A DNA stretch of 64,000 nt from Thermosynechococcaceae cyanobacterium Okahandja (GTDB lineage: Bacteria; Cyanobacteriota; Cyanobacteriia; Thermosynechococcales; Thermosynechococcaceae), in NCBI GenBank assembly GCA_041530395.1, contig CP136945.1, positions 496,001 through 560,000 of the forward strand, in the 5' to 3' direction. Position numbers and translations under genes: made by a program. The notes under the pieces are model-generated. The model was not told where the DNA came from and searched no databases. It worked only from the letters and a program-made list of their open reading frames with translations. This document shows positions 1 through 8,079 of the stretch, in pieces (position 1 is the stretch's first letter; every line of letters starts with the position of its first letter).

Positions 1-222
1 GGCTTCAATGGGTTGGGCGTAGTCGGCACTCACTTTGGGGTCGTTAATCAACCGAGTGACCAGATCCACTTGTGCCACGTGGGGATGAGCCGCTAACTTG
101 CGCGCCAGTTCAACAACGTAGCGGGTTTGGCCGCCGGTATCAGCATCCCGTCCCAATTCAAGGCGATCGCCGCGAATTAAGCCATGAACACTGATGAGGA
201 CAATGTATAATCCCTGTTGCAT
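1..222 (-). CDS. spsA: Sucrose-phosphate synthase, N-terminal part, cut by the window edge
   Basis: The 74 codons visible on the minus strand start at an ATG at 222 and run off the left edge. They encode a glycosyltransferase N-terminus with the stretches [23 protein letters not shown] and YVVELAR. This pattern, including the DADTGGQ donor-site loop, is characteristic of GT4 sucrose-phosphate and sucrose synthases. Sucrose-phosphate synthase makes sucrose-6-phosphate from UDP-glucose and fructose-6-phosphate in the cytoplasm; sucrose is a compatible solute in cyanobacteria. Sucrose synthase is less likely because the protein begins directly at the GT domain. The gene is divergent from the ABC ATPase that follows, with 72 bp between start codons. 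Confidence 0.8.
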   Translation of the reverse strand, partial: MQQGLYIVLISVHGLIRGDRLELGRDADTGGQTRYVVELARKLAAHPHVAQVDLVTRLINDPKVSADYAQPIEA

Positions 223-294
223 AACTCTTCCCCTTGTGTGGTTGGTTGCTCACCCAGTTGGGGATCACAGTTCTTTTTCACCCTACCGAAGATC

Positions 295-1026
295 ATGGCA
301 ATTGTCCAAAATAGTGTGTCGCCACCTGCTGCCATTGCCCTCAAGGAGGTGTCCTTTGGCTGGTTACCGGAGCGGCTGCTGCTGCATCGCGTCTCCCTGA
401 GTATTCCCCGAGGGCAATTGTGGATGCTACTCGGTCGCAACGGCAGTGGGAAATCCACTCTCATTCGTCTGTTGGCAGGGTTGCTGCCTCCTGCGGCGGG
501 TGAATGTTCCGTTGAGCAACCCCTTGGCTTTGTCTTTCAAAATCCAGATCATCAACTGGTGATGCCCAGCGTGGGGGCGGATATTGCCTTTAGTTTGAAT
601 GGTGAATCTTTGAACTACTGGCAGGTGCGCGAGCGGGTGAGTGCCGCGTTGCAGGCGGTAAACTTACAGGGCTTGGAACGCCGCCCCATCTATGCCCTCA
701 GCGGCGGCCAAAAACAGCGGGTGGCTATTGCTGGGGCGATCGCCCGTCAGTGTCGCGTTCTGCTGTTGGATGAACCCACCGCCTTACTGGATCCCGAGAG
801 CCAGCAGGAGTTACTGGGCTATGTGCGGCAACTGGTCAACCGTGAAGGCATGACGGCGCTATGGGTGACCCACCGTTTGGATGAACTGACCCAAGCGGAC
901 GGTGCCATTGTCTTAGATCAAGGCAAAATTATTGGCCAAGGGGCACCCCCTGCCATGATGCCTTTGATTTATCAGCAACAAACCCTAGCCAGCAATGGCG
1001 ATTCAGGTGTCTTGGGCGGCAATTAA
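295..1026 (+). CDS. ECF-type (CbiO/EcfA-like) ABC transporter ATP-binding protein
   Basis: A 243-residue ABC ATPase. Walker A GRNGSGKST lies at residues 47-55, the Q-loop sequence FQNPDHQL near 81-88, the signature LSGGQ at 135-139 and Walker B LLLDEP at 156-161. The FQNPDxQ Q-loop is typical of energy-coupling-factor ATPases (CbiO, EcfA), which power vitamin or metal-ion uptake with a T membrane protein and an S substrate protein. No T or S gene is adjacent, so the substrate is unknown. A longer reading from a TTG at 217 is open, but the ATG at 295 fits the usual family N-terminus. The last 24 bp overlap the convergent gene on the other strand. Confidence 0.85.
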   Translation: MAIVQNSVSPPAAIALKEVSFGWLPERLLLHRVSLSIPRGQLWMLLGRNGSGKSTLIRLLAGLLPPAAGECSVEQPLGFVFQNPDHQLVMPSVGADIAFSLNGESLNYWQVRERVSAALQAVNLQGLERRPIYALSGGQKQRVAIAGAIARQCRVLLLDEPTALLDPESQQELLGYVRQLVNREGMTALWVTHRLDELTQADGAIVLDQGKIIGQGAPPAMMPLIYQQQTLASNGDSGVLGGN

Positions 1027-1329
1027 AAGGGCGCAGGTACTAAAGCCAACGAGTAGAGGCATCAGGGACTGATACCAGCAGCTTAGGCCGGTTGTCACTA
1101 GGGCGATCGCCAACGCCAACCATTGTAACCGTCGCTGCTGCGGCGAAATTGCAGTGGGCAATTCAATGAGTTGCAGCGCTTGAGACGGCAGCGGTAAGGG
1201 CATGACCCCTCCGGGTGGGAATGCCCAGTACTGGTACTGCTCCACAAACAAATCTGTCCAGCCGTGCTCGTGACACCATGCCAATGCCGATGTGTAGGAG
1301 TATTTTAGTAACGCAGAGGGGCAGTTCAT
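1003..1329 (-). CDS. Small membrane protein of unknown function
   Basis: A 108-residue protein that I do not recognise. The first 65 residues are soluble and aromatic-rich (WCHEHGW, YQYWAFPPGG), followed by two hydrophobic segments at about residues 68-84 and 88-104 separated by a short polar turn. It could be a small inner-membrane or thylakoid protein with a cytoplasmic N-terminal part. The frame stays open upstream to about 1608, but the upstream residues look random and the ATG at 1329 gives a compact protein. Its 3' end overlaps the ABC ATPase by 24 bp, tail to tail. It is divergent from the P-type-ATPase-like gene at 1519. Confidence 0.55.
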   Translation of the reverse strand: MNCPSALLKYSYTSALAWCHEHGWTDLFVEQYQYWAFPPGGVMPLPLPSQALQLIELPTAISPQQRRLQWLALAIALVTTGLSCWYQSLMPLLVGFSTCALLIAAQDT

Positions 1330-1448
1330 ACTGGACTCAAAAGGGTAAAGCTTGAACCTTTCTATTGCGACCATAACAGACAGGAGCAACCCTCCTAAAT
1401 GGCTTGTTGTAACTCTTAATCGTTTGGTTTCAGAGAATAAACAAATGA

Positions 1449-1478
1449 AACAGCCACGCATCTGAGGGGATGGCTGTT
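1449..1478. promoter_or_regulatory. 8-bp inverted repeat in a divergent intergenic region
   Basis: AACAGCCA at 1449-1456 and TGGCTGTT at 1471-1478 form a perfect 8-bp inverted repeat with a 14-nt loop, 40 bp before the 1519 start. No T-run follows on the plus strand, so it does not look like a terminator. It could be an operator or a hairpin in the 5' leader of the P-type-ATPase-like gene. No promoter elements could be assigned with confidence. Confidence 0.35.
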
Positions 1479-1518
1479 GTATGTTACGCCCTAAACAAAC
1501 GTTATAAGCTGGGAAACA

Positions 1519-3369
1519 ATGGCCAGTAAAAGGCAGGATGCAATGGCACAGGAGATTGTCCATGCCACCGCAGGACGGGTACGATTTCGCGTGCCGCGGC
1601 TGCGTCAAGATGCTGACTATGCAGAACTGGTGGTGCAGTTACTGGAGTCGTTGGCAATTGTGGAGCGGGTGCGTCTCAACCGCCAAGCGGCCACGGTGGT
1701 GGTGGAGTATCAACCCCACTTACTGAGCGCCGCCACCATTCACGAGAGCCTGAGTCGCTGCTTTGACCAAGCAACGGTGGCCACGCCCCAGCCGTTTCCC
1801 CCCACGGCAGCCCCCGCCGATGCGATCGCCCTCGAAGATTACGAAGCGCAAGTGGAGGCGGATGCCCGTCTTGAAACGGATTGGGAACGCTTAGGGCTAC
1901 CCCTTGTAGCCTTGGGAATATCCCTGCTGAGCGTCCCGTTTGAACTGCCTTTTGTCGTAGTGGGGGCAACGGTTCTGGCCAGTGCATGGCCATGGTTTCA
2001 GCGGGTGGGGCATCAAGTGAGCCAAGGCCACCCCCCCAATGTGGATTTACTCGATAGCCTTTGGATTGCGCTGCATACGGCCAACGGTCAGTTTTTAGCC
2101 CCTGCCTTAAAAACCGCCATGGTCGGAATGCGGGCAGATGTGCGCGATCGCCAGCGACGGCAGCAACTCCACGCCTATCCCAGCGTCTTGATGGCCCACT
2201 ACCGGCAACTCACGGTACAGCGGGCACATACGAGCCACACCATTGAAAGCCAAGAGCTACAGGTGGGGGACATTTTTTGGTTGCAGCCCGGCGACCTAGT
2301 GCCAGCAGATAGTCGAGTGTTGGTGGGCATTGCCGAAATTGAGCCAGCCCACTTTCGTCCCTCGCGGCAGGTACAGGTGGTGCGCCCGGGTGATGGCCTC
2401 GATGCCGGGGCGCAAGTGATTACCGGGCAACTACAGGTGCAGGCAATCCGCACCGGCTGGCAAACTCGCTTAGGGTTAATTGCCGATCTACTGCAAACCG
2501 AGCCGGTGTATGACAGTGCCCTTGCCCACCAACAGGGGGAATTTGCGCGGCAGGCGGTGCTCCCCACCTTGGCCTTGAGTGCGGCACTATGGCTGGGCAG
2601 CGGTGCCTACGGTCCGGCGATCGCGCCATTGCAGTTTGACTTTGGCAGTGGCATTCAGCTTTCGTTACGCACCGTCCTCCTTTCGGCGCAAGTGTTTGCG
2701 GTGCAGCAGGGGGTTTACCTGCCAACGGCTGGCACCCTTGAATCCTTAGCTCAACTGGATTGCCTCGTCATTGATGGCCGAGCGGGCATTCCTGAGCCAA
2801 CGGCAGCGCAACGCCTCATTCAAACCCTGCGCAGTGCTGGCATTGCCACCTACGTGGTGTACGCCGACAGCAGTACCCTTCCCCTAGACGGAGCCACCGA
2901 TGTGACCCCAGAGCGCCTCAAGGATTTGCAGTGCTATTTACAGGGCAAACAGTACCGCGTAGGCTGGCTGAGTTTTGGCGATACCTGTACCTGTCCGGTC
3001 GCGGATTGGTTACCGATTCGCTGGGTGCCCGATCGCTTTAGCCCCAACGCCAAAGTGGTGGTGTTACTGGAGCCGGAGTGGGCTGCCCTCGGTCGTGCCA
3101 TTGCCCTTGCTCGCGATGCCCTTGAGCGCACCTACCAAAACGTGGCTCTGATTGCCTTGCCTAACCTTGCGGTGACCTTTGGCGGTATGTTCCTCGGGCT
3201 ACATCCGGTGGTTAATGTGCTAACTAATAACGCCACCGCCTTCATGGCAGAGTTTCTCCATGGCGAAGCGCCCCAGTTCCGCACCGAACTCCTCGCGCCC
3301 AAACCGCCATCGCTGCTGCCCCAACCTGCTGAGGCTACCGCCGCCAGCCCTCAATTTGCCCTTGCCTAG
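1519..3369 (+). CDS. P-type-ATPase-like protein lacking the phosphorylation motif
   Basis: A 616-residue protein with the outline of a P1B heavy-metal ATPase. It has an HMA-like N-terminal domain (about residues 11-65, no CxxC), membrane segments near 128-160, an actuator-like stretch VGDIFWLQPGDLVPAD at 249-264, further membrane segments near 346-400, and a C-terminal pair of hydrophobic stretches. Where an active pump has DKTGT, this protein has IDGRAGIP (aspartate 419, no lysine or threonine). The ATP-binding domain is short and no TGDxxxxA or GDGxND motif is visible. It is therefore probably a pseudoenzyme or metal-binding regulator, not a pump. An alternative start is the ATG at 1543, preceded by AGGCAGG. 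Confidence 0.7.
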   Translation: MASKRQDAMAQEIVHATAGRVRFRVPRLRQDADYAELVVQLLESLAIVERVRLNRQAATVVVEYQPHLLSAATIHESLSRCFDQATVATPQPFPPTAAPADAIALEDYEAQVEADARLETDWERLGLPLVALGISLLSVPFELPFVVVGATVLASAWPWFQRVGHQVSQGHPPNVDLLDSLWIALHTANGQFLAPALKTAMVGMRADVRDRQRRQQLHAYPSVLMAHYRQLTVQRAHTSHTIESQELQVGDIFWLQPGDLVPADSRVLVGIAEIEPAHFRPSRQVQVVRPGDGLDAGAQVITGQLQVQAIRTGWQTRLGLIADLLQTEPVYDSALAHQQGEFARQAVLPTLALSAALWLGSGAYGPAIAPLQFDFGSGIQLSLRTVLLSAQVFAVQQGVYLPTAGTLESLAQLDCLVIDGRAGIPEPTAAQRLIQTLRSAGIATYVVYADSSTLPLDGATDVTPERLKDLQCYLQGKQYRVGWLSFGDTCTCPVADWLPIRWVPDRFSPNAKVVVLLEPEWAALGRAIALARDALERTYQNVALIALPNLAVTFGGMFLGLHPVVNVLTNNATAFMAEFLHGEAPQFRTELLAPKPPSLLPQPAEATAASPQFALA

Positions 3370-3474
3370 TGATAGTCTCCCGACACTAACTCTACGAGAA
3401 CAGCACGGGTTGGCCAACCTCTTAACTGGCCTCTTCAGTGGGGTGCCCCAGCCCGCTAAAATAGATTTGATGGC

Positions 3475-4506
3475 GTGGAGTTCAGAGTTTTGGCACAGGG
3501 ATTGCGGGTCGGGGTTTTAGGGGCAACGGGTGCCGTGGGCACCGAGATCCTAGCAATCTTGCAGGAGCGATCGCTCCCGATTACAGAATTGCGCCTATTG
3601 GCATCACCACGCTCGGCTGGGCAAACCCTCTCCTTTGCCGGTACACCGCTGCCGGTGCAAGCGGTCAGTGCAGAAACCCTACAGGGCTTAGATTTGGTGT
3701 TAGCCTCCGCTGGTGCCAGTGTCTCGCGGGAGTGGCTACCCATTGCCGTCAAGGGGGGGGCGATCGCGATCGATAACTCCAGTGCCTACCGCATGGAACC
3801 CCACGTACCCCTTGTGGTTCCTGAAGTGAACCCCCAAGACCTGCGCCAACATCAGGGGATCATTGCCAACCCCAACTGCACCACAATTCTAATGACGGTG
3901 GCGCTGTGGCCGTTGCACCAAGTGCGCCCCATCCGTCGCATTATTGCGGCCACTTACCAGTCCGCCAGTGGCGCTGGTGCCAAAGCCATGCAAGAACTCA
4001 AAGACCAAGCCCTCGACATCCTCAAAGGGGAATCTCCCCGCACGGGTGTATTTCCCTATCCCTTAGCGTTTAACCTGTTTCCCCATAACTCGCCCTTGAA
4101 CGAGCAGGGGTACTGCCAAGAGGAAATGAAGATGGTGAACGAAACCCGCAAAATTTTCCATGCCCCAGATTTACGGGTAAGTGCCACCTGCGTGCGGGTG
4201 CCGGTGTTGCGCGCCCACTCGGAAGCCCTCAATGTCGAGTTTTTTGAACCGTTCCCGGTGGCAGAAGCCCGCGATCGCCTCCAAAAGGCTCCGGGGGTAG
4301 AGTTTGTTGAAGACTGGCAGCGCAATTATTTCCCGATGCCCCTAGACGCAACAGGGAAGGATTCGGTGCTGGTGGGGCGGCTACGGCAGGATTTCTCTGA
4401 GCCAAATGCCCTAGAACTGTGGTTGTGTGGCGATCAAATTCGCAAAGGTGCCGCCCTGAATGCGGTACAAATTGCCGAATCTCTGCTTGAGCAAGGACTC
4501 ATTTAG
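3475..4506 (+). CDS. asd: Aspartate-semialdehyde dehydrogenase
   Basis: The enzyme reduces aspartyl-4-phosphate to aspartate-4-semialdehyde with NADPH, the branch point to lysine/diaminopimelate, threonine and methionine. The 343-residue protein has the nucleotide-binding motif GATGAVG at residues 16-22 and the catalytic cysteine in ANPNCTT (Cys135). Later ASGAGAKAM and GFxVRVPV-like substrate regions (TCVRVPVLRAHSEALNVEF) match the family, as does the length. The GTG at 3475 is used because no in-frame ATG precedes the dinucleotide fold; the TTG at 3490 is an alternative. DUF3288 follows after 5 bp, probably in the same transcript. dapL at 14003 acts later in the same pathway. Confidence 0.93.
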   Translation: MEFRVLAQGLRVGVLGATGAVGTEILAILQERSLPITELRLLASPRSAGQTLSFAGTPLPVQAVSAETLQGLDLVLASAGASVSREWLPIAVKGGAIAIDNSSAYRMEPHVPLVVPEVNPQDLRQHQGIIANPNCTTILMTVALWPLHQVRPIRRIIAATYQSASGAGAKAMQELKDQALDILKGESPRTGVFPYPLAFNLFPHNSPLNEQGYCQEEMKMVNETRKIFHAPDLRVSATCVRVPVLRAHSEALNVEFFEPFPVAEARDRLQKAPGVEFVEDWQRNYFPMPLDATGKDSVLVGRLRQDFSEPNALELWLCGDQIRKGAALNAVQIAESLLEQGLI

Positions 4507-4511
4507 GGACG

Positions 4512-4796
4512 ATGACTACTCCCAAACAACAGCAGCACCCCCGCGAAGCTCAGGATCGGCTGGTGGCGGAGCGGCTGCTCCAAGAAGAGATGAATGACTA
4601 CAACCTAGCGGAATTGGGTCGGCTGTTGATTCGCTACGATGGGTTCCCGGGGGCAGACAGTCTGAAAGCCCTGCTGGCTGACATTCTGCAAAAGTGGCAC
4701 CTAACAGAAGCCGAACTTTTTGAGCGAACGCGTGCCATCCATGCCCAAGGGGGTATTTACAAGGTGGGTAGTAACAAGACAGGGGATTGGACCTAG
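4512..4796 (+). CDS. DUF3288 family protein
   Basis: A 94-residue soluble protein with the stretches DYNLAELGRLLIRYDGFPGA and LTEAELFERTRAIHAQG. I recognise this as the cyanobacterial DUF3288 family, whose function is unknown. The ATG at 4512 follows AGGGACG directly after the asd stop, so it is probably co-transcribed and translationally coupled with asd. Its last four bases overlap the stop region of the convergent J-domain gene. Confidence 0.75.
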   Translation: MTTPKQQQHPREAQDRLVAERLLQEEMNDYNLAELGRLLIRYDGFPGADSLKALLADILQKWHLTEAELFERTRAIHAQGGIYKVGSNKTGDWT

Positions 4797-5359
4797 GGCG
4801 GCGCCTCTTTACCGTAGAGACGATCAAGGGTGCGGAAGTCCTTTTCGGCTTCCTGCCAAAGGCTACGGTTATCTGGATCTACCTTGAGGGCACGGTGCAG
4901 GTACTCGCGGGCGGTATGGGGTTGGCGATCGCGAATGAGTTGCCGCGCCCAACACTGGTAGGTCACCGCTTGCCACTGCCGCACTTCGGCATCGTGGGGT
5001 AAACGGCTCGCCAACCCCTCCACAAGGCTGAGGGCGCGACCATAGCAGCGGTACTTTAGGAACTCCTGTAGTTGGCGATAGCCAGCGTGTTTTAGCTCAA
5101 TGTCAAACGCGCTTATGGGTGGGGGTGACGGCGGCGTAGGCGCAGCAGCACTACTTGCAGGGGGACGAAACGTGGGCAGTACCCGCGTAAGCTGCTCGTA
5201 GGCGCGTTGCAGCAGGATAAACTTGTCATGGGCAGAGCGATCGCCCGGATTCACATCGGGATGATAACGGCGTGCCAAACGGCGGTAGGCAGACTTCACC
5301 TGTGCCAAAGAAGCCCCTTCCGGAAGTTCCAGCACTCGATAACAGTCTGCCAATTTCAT
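4793..5359 (-). CDS. J-domain (DnaJ-like) protein with TPR-like C-terminus
   Basis: A 188-residue protein. Residues 1-55 form a J-domain with the HPD motif at 33-35 (RRYHPDVNPGD), which stimulates Hsp70/DnaK ATPase. A proline-rich linker near residues 70-90 leads to a C-terminal helical region (GRALSLVEGL, AREYLHRALKVDPDN) that resembles tetratricopeptide repeats. There is no zinc-finger or DnaJ C-terminal domain, so this is a specialised co-chaperone. I chose the ATG at 5359; an upstream TTG at 5383 adds eight residues. The start codon lies only 32 bp from the first CRISPR repeat, so the gene must be transcribed from a promoter in that gap, inside the array, or by read-through of the array. 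Confidence 0.85.
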   Translation of the reverse strand: MKLADCYRVLELPEGASLAQVKSAYRRLARRYHPDVNPGDRSAHDKFILLQRAYEQLTRVLPTFRPPASSAAAPTPPSPPPISAFDIELKHAGYRQLQEFLKYRCYGRALSLVEGLASRLPHDAEVRQWQAVTYQCWARQLIRDRQPHTAREYLHRALKVDPDNRSLWQEAEKDFRTLDRLYGKEAPP

Positions 5360-5391
5360 ACGCCAGCCAGAGGGATAACGCAACTGCTAAG

Positions 5392-7766
5392 GTGCTCAAC
5401 GCCTTACTGCATCAAAGGTAGAGGCACTCTGCATTACGGTACCACAGCCACTGGTATTCGCCAAAGTGCTCAACGCCTTACGGCATCAGAGGTAGAGGCA
5501 CGCGATTATTGAGCATTCGGTTAGATGGCAGCGGAAAGTGCTCAACGCCTTACGGCATCAGAGGTAGAGGCACCCATCGAGCCAGACATTCTGGATGCCA
5601 TAGGCATCCCGTGCTCAACGCCTTACGGCATCAGAGGTAGAGGCACCCATAAACCTTGTAAACCCAAGTTTTGCCGTGCCGCCCGTGCTCAACGCCTTAC
5701 GGCATCAGAGGTAGAGGCACGGTGTTTGCTGTTTTTGAAGAGGACAAGCAAAATGGTGCTCAACGCCTTACGGCATCAGAGGTAGAGGCACTAGCTTCTA
5801 GCGAAAGGTCGGTTCTCTTTTTGATAATCACTGTGCTCAACGCCTTACGGCATCAGAGGTAGAGGCACGAACAAAACCAATGCGAACAACAGATTGAACG
5901 AAGTGCTCAACGCCTTACGGCATCAGAGGTAGAGGCACCTACCTGCCTGAATTTGGTGTTCGACAACGATTAAGGTGCTCAACGCCTTACGGCATCAGAG
6001 GTAGAGGCACTGTTTTCTCCTAGTTCGCAGCTACCTTCAACATGTGCTCAACGCCTTACGGCATCAGAGGTAGAGGCACGAACAGGGCATGCGCTGGCTG
6101 TGTGAGTTTCACGGTGTGCTCAACGCCTTACGGCATCAGAGGTAGAGGCACCCTGCCCCCGAAAGGGGGCTTTTTTGTGCAAAATGCGTGCTCAACGCCT
6201 TACGGCATCAGAGGTAGAGGCACCTAGCGTGACTCCACCAGAAGAGGATTCCTATATTGTGCTCAACGCCTTACGGCATCAGAGGTAGAGGCACATGCCC
6301 ACTGTCGTATCAAGGGTGGCGCCATATCAGGCCGGTGCTCAACGCCTTACGGCATCAGAGGTAGAGGCACGGTGCATTCAATGTATTGCGTCAAATTGCG
6401 CCAGAATACGTGCTCAACGCCTTACGGCATCAGAGGTAGAGGCACGCCAGTATCGTCCGATTACGCTACGTTTGCCCTAGCGGTGCTCAACGCCTTACGG
6501 CATCAGAGGTAGAGGCACAATTTGAAGCTTTGGTAAAATCACAGGATAGCTCCGTGCTCAACGCCTTACGGCATCAGAGGTAGAGGCACTCATAGCAGTT
6601 CATCGCATAACACCCGCAGTTCATAGCAGTTGTGCTCAACGCCTTACGGCATCAGAGGTAGAGGCACTCGAAAATTGCCTCTAATCCTCTCCTAGAGCGG
6701 ATTCCGAGGTGCTCAACGCCTTACGGCATCAGAGGTAGAGGCACCCGTGCCGAGGACGCCGTGCAAGCGCGGCGGTGCTACGAGTGCTCAACGCCTTACG
6801 GCATCAGAGGTAGAGGCACCCTGTAATTCGTGTGCTAGCCGTTGCCGAAAATGCCCAGTGCTCAACGCCTTACGGCATCAGAGGTAGAGGCACGCTCGAC
6901 TTTGCGAGTAGTGGGGTACCGGAACGACTGTGCTCAACGCCTTACGGCATCAGAGGTAGAGGCACTCGAGTGCTAGGTTTTTCGTGGTTTGAGAACCAAA
7001 AGTGCTCAACGCCTTACGGCATCAGAGGTAGAGGCACCCGGTATATTACGGGCTGACCGTTAATGAGAAAAATTAGTGCTCAACGCCTTACGGCATCAGA
7101 GGTAGAGGCACCCGGTATATTACGGGCTGACCGTTAATGAGAAAAATTAGTGCTCAACGCCTTACGGCATCAGAGGTAGAGGCACAAAAAAACGGTGGCT
7201 TTTTTTTGCTTGACCCCTTGAGTGCTCAACGCCTTACGGCATCAGAGGTAGAGGCACTCGTCACTCCTTTGGGGTTGCCCCCTCTCTTAACTAGTGCTCA
7301 ACGCCTTACGGCATCAGAGGTAGAGGCACATGCTGGTGGCAGTTTTAATTTAACGGGTAAATTGGTGCTCAACGCCTTACGGCATCAGAGGTAGAGGCAC
7401 CCGATCACTCAATTGACTGAGCAGCTTATTTTGATTCGACGTGCTCAACGCCTTACGGCATCAGAGGTAGAGGCACCTAATCCGATAGTCGTTTCAGCAA
7501 TTTTTTCAGTTAGTGCTCAACGCCTTACGGCATCAGAGGTAGAGGCACTCGGATAATACAAGCCTACATTAAGGGCGACCCGGTGCTCAACGCCTTACGG
7601 CATCAGAGGTAGAGGCACCGTAAATCGGGTTCTTCCAAGCGACCCGTAAATCGGTGCTCAACGCCTTACGGCATCAGAGGTAGAGGCACCCTATTAATTC
7701 TTAATCTATCTAATACCCCTTTAGGCGGCAGTGCTCAACGCCTTACGGCATCAGAGGTAGAGGCAC
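5392..7766 (-). CRISPR. CRISPR array: 33 repeats of 36 bp, 32 spacers, no cas genes nearby
   Basis: A 36-bp repeat occurs 33 times. On the plus strand it starts GTGCTCAACG, has GCCTTACGGC in the middle, and ends GTAGAGGCAC. Spacers are 33-42 bp long. All repeats are identical except the leftmost (5392-5427), which has two substitutions. A degenerate repeat marks the leader-distal end, so the leader should be on the right and transcription should run on the minus strand. Only 32 bp separate the left end from a start codon, too little for a leader. In the transcribed strand the repeat can fold: UGAUGCC and GGCGUUG pair around a GUAA tetraloop (with wobbles), and the GUGC/GCAC ends are complementary. 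The spacers at 7038-7075 and 7112-7149 are identical. The repeat lacks the GAAAC/GAAAG end common in cyanobacterial type I and III arrays. The type cannot be assigned from this window. Confidence 0.97.
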
Positions 7767-8079
7767 AGTACCTTTGTAGAACCTAGTCTATCACAGGGGT
7801 TGCGATAGTAGAATTCAAGCACCTAGGACAAACGATTTTCCCGTAAAGAGAAAATTTTTACATGCACTCAATCTTCAGTTGTCTGCCCCTGAGTAGGAGC
7901 GAGGTTCAGAGATTTTCAAGCACCTCTAAATTTAACAAAAACTCTCAATCACTGTCAACATCGGGCTTCTGAATATCCAAAAGGCCAGAGAATAATTAAG
8001 TCCAGTGATCCTTGAATGGCTACTAAGACAACTCGTAAGGAAGCAATGGCTAGGGGACAGTGGGTTATTATCTATCTGT
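7767..8079 (-). promoter_or_regulatory. Probable CRISPR leader, AT-rich, with a duplicated motif
   Basis: This 313-bp gene-free stretch lies between the last repeat and the convergent end of the asparaginase-like gene. It is richer in A and T than the coding DNA around it. The plus-strand motif TTCAAGCACCT occurs at 7814-7824 and 7915-7925, 101 bp apart. On the minus strand it reads AGGTGCTTGAA, whose two halves can pair, allowing G-U wobbles, with the two ends of the crRNA repeat. That could be a tracrRNA-like anti-repeat or a leader signal for spacer integration. I could not pick a convincing -35/-10 pair. A plus-strand frame starting at 8016 is not a credible gene. Confidence 0.5.

Noticed and set aside
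1003-1608. 201-codon minus-strand frame reaching to 1608
   Set aside because: The part before 1329 overlaps the start of the P-type-ATPase-like gene, has cysteine-rich random composition and no plausible start signal. Only 1003-1329 was kept.
5525-7394. Short plus-strand open frames within the CRISPR array, with a repeated peptide such as AQRLTASEVEA
   Set aside because: They are translations of the CRISPR repeat. The peptide recurs with each repeat and there is no ribosome-binding site or conserved protein.
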